64,000 nucleotides of DNA from Zetaproteobacteria bacterium CG06_land_8_20_14_3_00_59_53 (GTDB taxonomy: Bacteria > Pseudomonadota > Zetaproteobacteria > Mariprofundales > Mariprofundaceae): assembly GCA_002779605.1 (NCBI GenBank), contig PEWE01000002.1, forward strand, positions 186,001 through 250,000, read 5' to 3'. The notes under the pieces were generated by a model. It saw nothing but the letters and a program-made list of their open reading frames with translations. It ran no database searches and was not told the DNA's origin. Below are positions 8,110 through 16,557 of the stretch, piece after piece (positions within the stretch are counted from its first letter, which is position 1; each line of letters starts with the position of its first letter). The position numbers and the translations under genes are program-made.

Positions 8110-8740
8110 GAACCGACATATCCTTGTGATTGAACTGGCTGTTCACCCCGCTGGCAGTCGAGTGCGGGAGTTGCTCTATCACCCTCGATGCAACGAATTG
8201 CATCGATCTGGCTCTCCCATCAACAACCCCCTCCAGAAAATGCAGCAGAAACAGCACCGGGATAGCGACTGCAAGACCTGCCCCCGTGGTGATCATCGCC
8301 TCCCAGATACCGGCAGCCAGCATCTGGGCATCCACCTTGCCACCTGCCAGTTCAATCACCTGAAAGGCTTTGATCATACCGGTAATGGTGCCGAAGAGGC
8401 CAAGCAGAGGAGCTGTGTTTCCGAGCCATGCCAGAGTGCGAAGGCCGGACTCCATCTTTCCCAGATGTTCGTTGCCTATGCGTGAGGCAACATTCACAAG
8501 ATCCATCACACCCTCTTCTGCCGCCTGCTTTACACCGCATGCAATAGCTGCTTCCGGTGAGATGCGTGCCGATCTTTGATCGTCCGGCAAGGCATTCAGA
8601 TTGATGGATTCACGATTCACTTTGGGAAGAAGATAGAAGTAGATGAGCCGTTCGACGACAATTGCCATGGCGATGACGGAATAGCCTAGAAGAATCCACA
8701 TCACTGGCCCGCCCTTACTCATCAGTAATGTCACATCCAT
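8099..8740 (-). CDS. exbB: MotA/TolQ/ExbB proton channel protein ExbB
   Basis: Inner-membrane proton-channel subunit, 213 residues, that with ExbD energizes TonB. It has an N-terminal helix (about 13-35, VMWILLGYSVIAMAIVVERLIYF) and the typical helix pair around LGNTAPLLGLFGTITGMIKAF and AMITTGAGLAVAIPVLFLLHFLEG. It is the first gene of exbB-exbD-tonB. A perfect GCGAC-N5-GTCGC palindrome lies 69 bp before its ATG, in the gap behind regA, so redox control by RegA is likely but unproven. Confidence 0.93.
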   Translation of the reverse strand: MDVTLLMSKGGPVMWILLGYSVIAMAIVVERLIYFYLLPKVNRESINLNALPDDQRSARISPEAAIACGVKQAAEEGVMDLVNVASRIGNEHLGKMESGLRTLAWLGNTAPLLGLFGTITGMIKAFQVIELAGGKVDAQMLAAGIWEAMITTGAGLAVAIPVLFLLHFLEGVVDGRARSMQFVASRVIEQLPHSTASGVNSQFNHKDMSVHAI

Positions 8741-8809
8741 TCTTCGACTCCTTCAACCATCGCTATCAACGATGGAAAAGGCTATCCCATCGGGCGGGCT
8801 GTCATCCCT

Positions 8810-8824
8810 GCGACAAATCGTCGC
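8810..8824. promoter_or_regulatory. predicted RegA-type operator upstream of exbB
   Basis: GCGAC-AAATC-GTCGC is a perfect 5-bp inverted repeat matching GCGNC-N5-GNCGC. It lies between the regA stop (8867) and the exbB start (8740), 69 bp upstream of the latter. No T-run follows on either strand, so it is not a terminator. Confidence 0.62.
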
Positions 8825-8866
8825 ACCCGAAGCACAAAGCACAGGGTGATTTCTGCAGAGAAATAA

Positions 8867-9415
8867 TCAGGATCGAGTCGGACGTTTGGCCAGTTTTCTC
8901 TGCAGGGTTCTGCGGTGCATACCCAGTCGTCTTGCCGCTTCCGAAATATTTCCCTCGCATTCAGCCAGAACCTTCTGGATATGTTCCCACTCCAGGCGGT
9001 TGACCGACATCGGCTGCGGCGCAATCCCGGCGGCCACATCCCCCTGCGTGCGCTCCAGTGCCAGAACGATCTCGTTGGCATCAGCCGGCTTGGCCAGATA
9101 ATGCGTGGCGCCCAGCTTGATGGCCTCCACGGCCGTGGCAATGCTGGCATAGCCGGTGAGCACAACAATGCGAGTGTATGCATCCAGCGCGTGCAGCCTT
9201 TCCACCAGCACCAGACCCGACGGTCCGGGCATGCTCAAATCAACGACAGCATATTCCGGCACATTGTCGCCGATCTTTGCCAGGGCATCATCCACATCAT
9301 GTGCGACCATCACCGAAAAACCCCGGTTGACCATCGCTGAAGCAAGAACAGAACAGAACAACGGATCGTCATCGACCAGCAACAGGCTAGGGAAATCTTT
9401 GTTTTTACTGTTCAT
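8867..9415 (-). CDS. regA: RegA/PrrA/ActR-type redox response regulator
   Basis: Response regulator of the RegBA global redox system. The receiver domain has the acidic pocket LVDDD (14-17), the phosphorylation site D59 in VVDLSMPG and the KPA lysine. After a short linker, the C-terminus has the Fis-type helix-turn-helix EGNISEAARRLGMHRRTLQRKLAKR, very close to the conserved RegA DNA-binding end. The frame is open further upstream to 9460, but the ATG at 9415 has GGTGAG before it and overlaps the regB stop (ATGA). At 182 residues the length is typical. Likely targets nearby are the three GCGNC-N5-GNCGC-like sites. Confidence 0.93.
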   Translation of the reverse strand: MNSKNKDFPSLLLVDDDPLFCSVLASAMVNRGFSVMVAHDVDDALAKIGDNVPEYAVVDLSMPGPSGLVLVERLHALDAYTRIVVLTGYASIATAVEAIKLGATHYLAKPADANEIVLALERTQGDVAAGIAPQPMSVNRLEWEHIQKVLAECEGNISEAARRLGMHRRTLQRKLAKRPTRS

Positions 9416-10704
9416 GTTCTCACCGTAAGCTTTATCAGTGGCAAAACAATCTTCACACATGCCCCGCCGTCCGCATGATTGGAGAAAAGCACTTCTCCCC
9501 CGAGCCTGTGCATCACAGCCTGTGTGAGGAAAAGACCGAGTCCATGGCCGCTCTCTTTGGTGGTGAAGAAAGGTTTCCCGGCCGATTGAAGGGCCGTTTC
9601 GCTCAATCCCGGACCATGATCACACACCTCAATCTCCAGCATGTCCTGACTCCATACCACACTGGCATCCACCTGCTGCGGTGACACCTCGTAGGCATTG
9701 TTCAATACATTGAAGATCGACTGGGTGAGTGTTTCATCAACCACAATGACCGGCGCCGGATCGCAGCCCTGAATCTTCTCACGTAGATTCGCGCCGGGAT
9801 GCAGGGAATTCCAATCCGAGAAGAACCCTTCACAATACTCCCTGAGATCGATACTGCGTCCGGATTCCGCCTTGAACTCTCCGGCGCTGGCGCTCATCTT
9901 GGCCATCGTTTCCTTACAGCGGTCAATCTGTGAACGGATGATGCCGAGCTTGAGAACCAGAGGCTTTTGCTCCGCCCATTCATGTTGCAGTTCGCCAATC
10001 AGAACAGCCATGGTTGCCAGGGGTGTCCCAACCTCATGTGCAGCACCGGCAGCCTGAGTACCAAGGGCTATGATATGCTCGTCGCGCGCCGCTTTTTCGC
10101 GCATAACCGCCAGTCTGCGTTCACGCTCGCGCAACGCATCGGACATGCGCATCACGAAAAAAACGATCAGACCGATGCTGAGCGCAAAGGTCAGCCACAT
10201 ACCGACCAGATGCAGTTCGAAGCCGCTGCCGACGTGCCCCATATGCGTGTCGAAAATGGGCTGATAGAAAAACACCAGCAATGTGTAGCTGAACAATACC
10301 GAGGCACCCGTCAGCCAGGCGTAGAAACGCGGCAGGGTGGTCGCGGCGATCATCATCGGGAAGAGATAAAGCGAAATGAACGGATTGGTATAACCGCCCG
10401 AGAAATACATCAGCACGGTCAGGAAAACGACATCCAGCATCAGCTGGGTAAAGTAGGCCTTCTCGGAGATCTCGGATTTATGCCCGCATAAGCGGATGCA
10501 AAGCAGATTGACCACGGAATAAACCATGATCACCGTCAGCAACGGCCACAGGCCCACATGGATCTCCGAAACAAACTGGGAAAGAGCCACCAGCGCAAAC
10601 TGGCAGAGAATGAGGATGCTGCGCATCTGCAGCAGACGTTGCAGATTGCGCGACAATGTCGGCGCATCGGTCAGTAAATCAGACACCGACTTCAATGACG
10701 GCAT
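9412..10704 (-). CDS. regB: RegB/PrrB-type redox sensor histidine kinase
   Basis: Membrane sensor kinase partner of RegA. About six transmembrane helices span residues 28-186. They include GGYTNPF (103-109), the ubiquinone-binding motif of the RegB family. The H-box AAHEVGTPLA contains the phosphorylated H223, and C263 in DRCKE stands where RegB has its redox-active cysteine. A HATPase domain follows (VLNNAYE, DHGPGL, GHGLGLF). The start at 10704 is preceded by AAGGAG; an upstream TTG at 10734 lacks a ribosome site. It is transcribed together with regA. Both known redox inputs (quinone and cysteine) appear to be kept. Confidence 0.93.
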   Translation of the reverse strand: MPSLKSVSDLLTDAPTLSRNLQRLLQMRSILILCQFALVALSQFVSEIHVGLWPLLTVIMVYSVVNLLCIRLCGHKSEISEKAYFTQLMLDVVFLTVLMYFSGGYTNPFISLYLFPMMIAATTLPRFYAWLTGASVLFSYTLLVFFYQPIFDTHMGHVGSGFELHLVGMWLTFALSIGLIVFFVMRMSDALRERERRLAVMREKAARDEHIIALGTQAAGAAHEVGTPLATMAVLIGELQHEWAEQKPLVLKLGIIRSQIDRCKETMAKMSASAGEFKAESGRSIDLREYCEGFFSDWNSLHPGANLREKIQGCDPAPVIVVDETLTQSIFNVLNNAYEVSPQQVDASVVWSQDMLEIEVCDHGPGLSETALQSAGKPFFTTKESGHGLGLFLTQAVMHRLGGEVLFSNHADGGACVKIVLPLIKLTVRT

Positions 10705-10796
10705 GGATATTTCTCCTTCGACTAAAGCATACAACAGCTCGCACAGGACCGCAGCCCCAACGGCGCGAGGCTAGTTTCTTCGTCTGGCAATGAGGT

Positions 10797-10811
10797 GTGG
10801 CAATTTGTCGC
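10797..10811. promoter_or_regulatory. predicted RegA-type operator upstream of regB (autoregulation)
   Basis: GTGGC-AATTT-GTCGC keeps the GNGRC-N5-GNCGC pattern with one change from the RegR-type box. It lies 92 bp before the regB ATG, a spacing like that of the two other sites in the window. This suggests that regBA controls itself. Confidence 0.45.
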
Positions 10812-10844
10812 ATGCCTGAGCGGAAAGGAAACTGCTGCGGAGTA

Positions 10845-11288
10845 TCAGGGACGGGCAGCCTGCAACAGATCAAAAAAATGCTCTGCCGGCATCGGCCTGC
10901 CGTGCAGGTAAGCCTGCTCATTATCGCAGTCGTGATCCTGTAGAAATTGCAACTCCCCTTCGCACTCCACCCCTTCTGCCACCACACTGAGATTCAGGCT
11001 GTGCGCCATATTGATCATGGCCTTCACCAGCACCGCCATTTCGTAATCCCTGTTCACCCCGGCGGCAGAGCTGCGGTCGATCTTCAGACCATTGAACGGT
11101 ATGGTTCTGATGTGGCGCATCGACGAAAAGCCTGTACCGAAATCATCAAGCAGGAAGTTCAGGCCCATGTTTTTCAGCTTGTCCAGCACCTGCCTGGTCT
11201 TATCCGGTCGGTCGATGAACACGTTCTCGGTGATCTCGATGCCGATACTGCCGACTGGAAGCGAGTATGCACCAAACGTCAAGACCAG
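10845..11288 (-). pseudogene. EAL-domain (c-di-GMP phosphodiesterase) remnant, N-terminus lost
   Basis: C-terminal half of an EAL domain. GIEITEN, LLDDFGTGFSS, LKIDRS, VVAEGVE and YLHGRPMP are recognisable, but the EAL signature itself and everything before it are missing. The frame can be read up to 11408, yet homology stops near 11285, where decayed transposase sequence on the opposite strand begins. The substrate- and metal-binding residues of the N-terminal half are gone, so activity is not expected. The break probably came from the insertion, or from a deletion next to it. Confidence 0.8.
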
Positions 11289-11680
11289 ATGATTGAATCT
11301 CCACCGATTTACCAGACAACTGAGAGTGCAGGTGAATTCAAGATTGAGGCAGCTGGTGGATTGTGGGCATTCAGTGGCTTCTGTCGCTAGTCGATCCGGA
11401 ATCAGCACGAAGAAACTTTATGACTGGATTGAGCGCATCCGGGCGAGGACTATGCATGGCTCCAGCAGCCTAATTCAGGCAGACGAAGTGAAGGCCAGAG
11501 GTTAACAAGGACTGGTCAAGCTATCCCGGCTGGGGAACGGTTGTGTTTACGGCTAACGCAAGGCTCACTATGATCTGAAGGATCTGGGCGAATCCCGTGG
11601 TCCAAATCGTGCTGGTCGTTTGATGCACGAGGACGGCCCGGAAACAATCCGGCCACGTTACAACGGATGCAGACAGGCAA
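11289..11680 (+). mobile_element. decayed IS3-family transposase remnant (orfA and orfB fragments)
   Basis: An OrfA-like reading starts at ATG 11289 (TTESAGEFKIEA). It moves to another frame around 11340 and continues as VDCGHSVASVASRSGISTKK..YDWIERIR, the helix-turn-helix region of IS3-type OrfA, stopping at 11505. Between about 11545 and 11680 a further frame gives VYG*RKAHYDLKDLGES and GPNRAGRLMHEDG, a piece of the OrfB DDE transposase with an internal stop. Most of orfB and both terminal repeats are missing. The fragment overlaps the 3' end of oppF and abuts the broken EAL gene, so it is old and immobile. Confidence 0.75.
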
Positions 11681-12611
11681 TCCTGTGCTCGCCCCCGGAG
11701 AGCCTAGCATCAAAGGTTTCGCAGTCACTCCGAGCAAACGGACAACGTAGCCGGAACGGGCAGCCGGCATCGGCCACACCCTCATCGCTGCGCACAATCT
11801 CATCGCCAGCGGCATGTCTCTGTGAAGGGTGCCCGACAGGTCGTGCATCCAGCAATTCGCGGGTATAGGGATGTTTCGGTCTGACATACACATCCTGCAC
11901 ATCCCCCTGCTCCACAATACGCCCTGCGAACATCACAGCCACCCGATCGGCCACATGCCGCACCACCGACAGGTCATGCGAGATAAACAGGTAAGCCAGT
12001 TCGTGTTCCTTCTGCAGATCGCTCAGCAGATTGAGGATCTGCGCCTGCACCGATACATCCAGTGCCGACACCGGCTCATCAAGCACCAGCAGTTCGGGGG
12101 ACACAGCCAGCGCACGGGCGATGCCGATACGCTGCCGCTGACCACCGGAGAACTGGTGCGGATAGCGATCCAGCACGCTGTCATCCATGCCGCATTGCTC
12201 AAGAATCCCGGCCACCTTCGCGCGCCGCTGTTTCGAATTCAACTCGGGCGCATGCACCCTTAAACCCTCACCCACCGAATCTGCGATCTTCATGCGCGGA
12301 TTCAGGCTGGCGAACGGGTCCTGAAACACCATCTGCATATGCCGGCGCTTCCTTCGCAGCGCGCTGCCCTTAAGCTGCGACACATCCTCGCCGAGCAGGG
12401 TGATGCGTCCGGCATCGGCCTCCAGCAGGCGCATCACCAGTCGTGCCGTGGTGGACTTGCCGCTACCGGATTCGCCGACGATGGCCAGGGTCTCCCCTTT
12501 CGCCACCTCGAAGCTCACATCGTTCACCGCATGCGTCACCTTGCGTTTGCCACTCCACATGCCGCCGGAGGTGAAGCTCTTGCTCAGTGATTCAACCTTC
12601 AACAAGCTCAC
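11658..12611 (-). CDS. oppF: peptide ABC transporter ATP-binding protein OppF/DppF
   Basis: ATPase of a peptide-type ABC importer, 317 residues. Walker A GESGSGKST, Q-loop FQDPFASLNP, signature SGGQRQR, Walker B LLVLDEP and the switch histidine in ISHD are all intact. The oligopeptide C-terminal extension with HPYTREL and cysteines (CPFRLRCPFARSDC), which may bind an Fe-S cluster in this family, is present. It overlaps oppD by four bases. The last few codons run into the transposase remnant, so the extreme C-terminus may be altered. No permease gene is near. Confidence 0.9.
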   Translation of the reverse strand: MSLLKVESLSKSFTSGGMWSGKRKVTHAVNDVSFEVAKGETLAIVGESGSGKSTTARLVMRLLEADAGRITLLGEDVSQLKGSALRRKRRHMQMVFQDPFASLNPRMKIADSVGEGLRVHAPELNSKQRRAKVAGILEQCGMDDSVLDRYPHQFSGGQRQRIGIARALAVSPELLVLDEPVSALDVSVQAQILNLLSDLQKEHELAYLFISHDLSVVRHVADRVAVMFAGRIVEQGDVQDVYVRPKHPYTRELLDARPVGHPSQRHAAGDEIVRSDEGVADAGCPFRLRCPFARSDCETFDARLSGGEHRIACLHPL

Positions 12612-13600
12612 AGGAATGCCTCCAGCTTCTCGTCCTTAAGCACTTCCATCACCTTCACGCAACGCGCCAGATGCCTGCCTTCCTGCCAGGCATCTTCCCT
12701 GACCGGCGTGGAACATTCGATAGCGGCCAGCGGACAGCGCGCGGCAAAGCGGCAACCCTCCGGCCACTTGCCGGGCGATGGCACCTGCCCCGAGATGGCC
12801 GGCAGTCTCTTGTGCCTGCCGTCCGCTTCCGGCCTGCAATGCATCAGGGCCCTGGTGTAGGGATGCGCCGGTTTATCAAAAATATCGGCCACCGGCCCGC
12901 GCTCGACGATATGCCCGGCATACATCACCGCCACCTCGTCGCACAACTCGGCAACCAGCCCGAAATCATGCGTCACCAGCAGCATGCCCAGCCCGCGCTT
13001 TTCCTGCAGGCCGCGCAGCAGATCGATGATGCGCTTCTGCACCGACACATCCAGAGCCGTGGTCGGTTCGTCGGCGATGATGTAATCCGGATCGGCGGCC
13101 ATGGCCATGGCGATCAGCACACGCTGGCGCATACCTCCGGACAGCGAATCGGGGTACTGGCGCAGCAGGCCCGCTCCGTCCTGCAAGCCGACATCGGCGA
13201 GCAGGCCTATCGCGCGCTCTTCCGCCGCAGGTCTGGTCAGATCAAGATGCAGCCGGATCACCTCGGTGAGCTGCGCCCCGATGGAGAACACCGGGTTGAG
13301 CGCGGTCATCGGCTCCTGGAAAATCATCGAAATACGCCCGCCGCGCACCGTGCGAAGTTCCGGCTCCGGCATGCCGAAGACATCCGCATCGTCGAGCAGC
13401 ACGCGGCCTGCCGTTCGCACGATGCCCTGCGACTCACCCAGCCGCAGAATGGCCTGCGCGGTCAGCGTCTTGCCGCAACCCGACTCGCCGACCAGCCCCA
13501 GCACATGTCCGGGCGCAAGCGTCAGCGACACATCGCTGACCGCCTGACGATCGCCCCCCGGTGCGGGAATTGCCAACGATAAATGCTCGATTTTCAGCAT
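12608..13600 (-). CDS. oppD: peptide ABC transporter ATP-binding protein OppD/DppD
   Basis: Second ATPase of the peptide importer, 330 residues. Walker A is GESGCGKT, the Q-loop FQEPMTALNP, the signature SGGMRQR, Walker B YIIADEP and the H-loop VTHD. The OppD-type C-terminal region has HPYTRALM and CRFAARCPLAAIEC. It would pair with OppF to power import of peptides or similar solutes captured by the lipoprotein encoded at 15046-16557. The M20 amidohydrolase gene lies just upstream, where permease genes would normally be. Confidence 0.9.
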   Translation of the reverse strand: MLKIEHLSLAIPAPGGDRQAVSDVSLTLAPGHVLGLVGESGCGKTLTAQAILRLGESQGIVRTAGRVLLDDADVFGMPEPELRTVRGGRISMIFQEPMTALNPVFSIGAQLTEVIRLHLDLTRPAAEERAIGLLADVGLQDGAGLLRQYPDSLSGGMRQRVLIAMAMAADPDYIIADEPTTALDVSVQKRIIDLLRGLQEKRGLGMLLVTHDFGLVAELCDEVAVMYAGHIVERGPVADIFDKPAHPYTRALMHCRPEADGRHKRLPAISGQVPSPGKWPEGCRFAARCPLAAIECSTPVREDAWQEGRHLARCVKVMEVLKDEKLEAFL

Positions 13601-13648
13601 GGGCAGAGTGTGGCGGATGCGCGGGCTGCTTTCCAGTCCCGCAAGCCT

Positions 13649-14986
13649 CTAGACCGCCAGTCCGAGCATCGCATCGGCGAGCACCGTCGCCCCGACGGCA
13701 AGTTGTTCAGGGGATGCGTATTCCGCCGGCGAGTGACTGACACCTTGATGACAAGGAACGAACAACATCCCGACCGGGATCTTCCTGCGGTCCCCGCGCT
13801 GCACCTGACTGACGACGGCGGCATCATGCCAGGCTCCACTGGGCAGAGTCGTATGCCGCAGACCGCGCATACGGCAACAATCGCCCAACAACGTCTGCAG
13901 GCTGTCGTCCAGATGTTCGATGCCGGCCAGCTGAGAGAATTCATCGAGGACGACCGTGATGCCGAACTCCTCAGCGGTCTGCCGGATCGTCTGCTCTGCC
14001 TGTTCGACAAACTCGCGTACCTCATCGGCCCTGCAACCACGCACCTCATGCGAGAAATAACCGCTGCCGCTGACCTTCGCCACAGCATTGTCATAGAACC
14101 CCGGCAGCGTCTCATTGACATGACGGTTGCTGTTCACCACGCCGATAGTCTGCACGATATCCTTGCCCGCACCGATCTCGCGGCGGATCAATTCGTCCAG
14201 TCGCACCTGCATATAGGCCATGGCGAGATTCACATCCTTGCGCCACGCATGTCCCATCGGGGTCGCGCCCGAATGATCGAATGCACCTTTCAGCTTCACC
14301 CATCTGCGCACCGAGCCGCGGATACTGCTGACGACACCGATATCGAAACCGCCCGCCTCCAGTACGCGGCCCTGCTCGATATGCATCTCAAGGCAGGCTG
14401 CGATGCCATCGCGCTCGCTTGCCGGGATGCTCGGCCGTCCATCGGCGATATAGCGGGGATCCCCACCCTGCCCGCGAATCGCATGGGCAAGCGATGTCCC
14501 CTGCCAGACATTGCCGAGCACCTCGGAGCCAAGCAGTCCGAAGGCTGCGCGGGAACCGGCTGATACCACGCCAAAGGTGGATGACTCTTCGCAGCGCCAG
14601 ACGCGCAAGCGCAAGCCTCGCTTGAGGGCAACGCCCGATGCATGCACGACAAGCAGCGCTTGCAGGCCGGCAACCACGCCGGCAGCGCCATCATAGTTCC
14701 CGCCGCCCGGAACGGTATCCATATGCGAACCGGTCTCCACCCACGTGGGGAACTCCCCGGGAGTTTCAACGATCAGATTGCCGACAGCGTCCCAGCGACT
14801 GTTCAGGCCAGCGGCCAAAGCCGCGTCTTCGATAAGCCGCATGGCTGCGCTTTCCTCATCCGACCATGCGGCACGCAAAAAGCCCCTGCCGGGGCCGAGG
14901 TTGCCGATCTTGTCGAGCGCCTCGTAATGGCCGCTGATGATGCTTGCGGAGACGGGAGTCAGAACGGGTTCGCCTGACTTGTTCAT
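13649..14986 (-). CDS. M20-family amidohydrolase (N-carbamoyl-amino acid hydrolase / allantoate amidohydrolase type)
   Basis: Binuclear zinc hydrolase of the HyuC/AllC/beta-ureidopropionase branch, which cuts N-carbamoyl or related amide groups; the exact substrate is not readable. Metal-site residues are visible: TGSHMDTVPGGGNYDG (His, Asp), CEESSTF (Glu), EMHIEQG (His) and SGAWHDA (His). The dimerization domain lies between. From 14986 it has 445 residues, slightly long. Another ATG at 15043, only two bases after the binding-protein stop, would add 19 residues; neither start has a clear Shine-Dalgarno. Co-transcription with a peptide-binding protein and OppDF suggests salvage of an imported nitrogen compound. 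Confidence 0.82.
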   Translation of the reverse strand: MNKSGEPVLTPVSASIISGHYEALDKIGNLGPGRGFLRAAWSDEESAAMRLIEDAALAAGLNSRWDAVGNLIVETPGEFPTWVETGSHMDTVPGGGNYDGAAGVVAGLQALLVVHASGVALKRGLRLRVWRCEESSTFGVVSAGSRAAFGLLGSEVLGNVWQGTSLAHAIRGQGGDPRYIADGRPSIPASERDGIAACLEMHIEQGRVLEAGGFDIGVVSSIRGSVRRWVKLKGAFDHSGATPMGHAWRKDVNLAMAYMQVRLDELIRREIGAGKDIVQTIGVVNSNRHVNETLPGFYDNAVAKVSGSGYFSHEVRGCRADEVREFVEQAEQTIRQTAEEFGITVVLDEFSQLAGIEHLDDSLQTLLGDCCRMRGLRHTTLPSGAWHDAAVVSQVQRGDRRKIPVGMLFVPCHQGVSHSPAEYASPEQLAVGATVLADAMLGLAV

Positions 14987-15045
14987 GAAAGATCGAGAGC
15001 CGGAGCCTGTTAACACTAAATTCAATGGCGACGATTCGGCCATTT

Positions 15046-16557
15046 TCACAGGCTGCCGACCCTGGCCTGCAACAGGCCGAGGAGACTGCCGTCGGGCGCT
15101 GGCTCGAACCCCTCCAGACGCGGACCGGAGACGGCAATGACAGGCTCGTACCACAGCGGGATATAGACCTGATCTTCGGCCATCTGCCGCTGGATCTTCG
15201 CATACAGGGTCTTCTGTTCTTCGCGGGACTGGCTGGCCTCGGCGGCGTTCAGCCATGCGTCCACCTGAGGGTTGCTATAGCGGCCGCGATTCGCACCCTT
15301 CGGCGGCCACATCCCGGAATGCAGGATCCAGCGGTAGATGTCCGGATCGACGATGCCCACCCAGGCCAGTGAAAATACCTGAAAATCGCCCTGCTTGATG
15401 CGCGAGTAGAAGCCGCCCCACTCCAGCGATTCCACCTTTACCTTCACACCGATCTTGCCCCACATATCGGCAATGGCCGAAGCCATGCGCAGGCGCGCAG
15501 GATCAGTGCTGGTGCGGTAGTTCAATGTAAAGCGAACCCCGTGGGCATCGGGTTTGAATCCGGCTTCATCCAAAAGAGCTGCGGCCCTTTCGGGATTATA
15601 GGGCGTAGCGGGAATGTACGATGAAGCCCAGTGCGACGGGGTAAGCACGGTCTCGCCGAGCACGGGCAGGTCGGCATTCAGTGCCTTTTTCAGGCGTGCA
15701 CGATCCACAGCCAGCGCCAATGCGCGTCGCACGCGCACATCCTTGAGCGTGGCGTCCTGCATATTCAGACCGATATAGGCGAAGGTGGTGGAGGCGCGCG
15801 TGGCCAGCTTCAGTTGCTTCTGGTCGGCAAGGTAACCGAGCAGATGCGGCGGCAGGTCGTTCTCGGTGAAATCCACCTCGCCACGGGCCAGCTTCAGGCA
15901 GCGGGTCACCGGGTCCTTCACCACGATAAAACGGATGGATTGCACGGCATCAGGAGAGTGTTTCCCCTCACGCTCCAGCAGCAGGCCGCGAGCATCGCGA
16001 CCGGCCACGCGGAATGCACCGCAACCGATGATGCTCTGCGACTGGTTGCCGAGCTTCGTTACATCAGCAGGAAGAATACCGATGGAAAGCCTTGTGAGCA
16101 GCGAAGCATCCGGACGGGAGAGATGCAGCACGACATCGCGCTCCCCATCCACCTGCACGGACTCGATGGCAGAAAAACCTGCGCGCAACGGACTTGCCGT
16201 GGCCGGATCGAGAATGGCATTCAACGTGGCAGCCACATCGGCTGCGGTCACAGGTTGCCCATTGTGAAAGAACTGCCCATCGCGCAGATGGAGGTGCCAT
16301 GTCAGCGCATCGGGCTGCGTCCACGATTCGGCCACATCGGGTTGAGCTTCAAAGCGGTCGTCCAGACGCACCAGCCCGCGATGCACCAGTTCCTGCACCC
16401 TGTGCGAAGCCGCATCGGTGGAAAAACGCGGATCGAGCGTCATCACCTGTTGGGCCAGCGCGATGCGAACCTCGCCGGTTTCCGCTGCCTGCTGCGTGCA
16501 GGCATTCAAACCAGTCATGACAAGCAGAACAAAAAGGAAAGAACGTATAGCTGTCAT
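15046..16557 (-). CDS. peptide ABC transporter substrate-binding lipoprotein (OppA/DppA family)
   Basis: Periplasmic family-5 solute-binding protein, about 503 residues. The chosen ATG gives a lipoprotein signal: MTAIRSFLFVLLVMTGLNAC, with lipobox LNAC and the acylated Cys20. The mature part shows the family features LDPRFSTDAASHRVQELVHRGLVRLD, WTFHLR-like WHLHLRDGQFFHNG, RRALALAVDR and YNPERAAALLDEAG. The frame runs open to 16689, but the ATG at 16557 overlaps the upstream methyltransferase stop (ATGA) and fits the signal peptide. The partner ATPases are encoded downstream; permeases are not in the window. Confidence 0.9.
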   Translation of the reverse strand: MTAIRSFLFVLLVMTGLNACTQQAAETGEVRIALAQQVMTLDPRFSTDAASHRVQELVHRGLVRLDDRFEAQPDVAESWTQPDALTWHLHLRDGQFFHNGQPVTAADVAATLNAILDPATASPLRAGFSAIESVQVDGERDVVLHLSRPDASLLTRLSIGILPADVTKLGNQSQSIIGCGAFRVAGRDARGLLLEREGKHSPDAVQSIRFIVVKDPVTRCLKLARGEVDFTENDLPPHLLGYLADQKQLKLATRASTTFAYIGLNMQDATLKDVRVRRALALAVDRARLKKALNADLPVLGETVLTPSHWASSYIPATPYNPERAAALLDEAGFKPDAHGVRFTLNYRTSTDPARLRMASAIADMWGKIGVKVKVESLEWGGFYSRIKQGDFQVFSLAWVGIVDPDIYRWILHSGMWPPKGANRGRYSNPQVDAWLNAAEASQSREEQKTLYAKIQRQMAEDQVYIPLWYEPVIAVSGPRLEGFEPAPDGSLLGLLQARVGSL

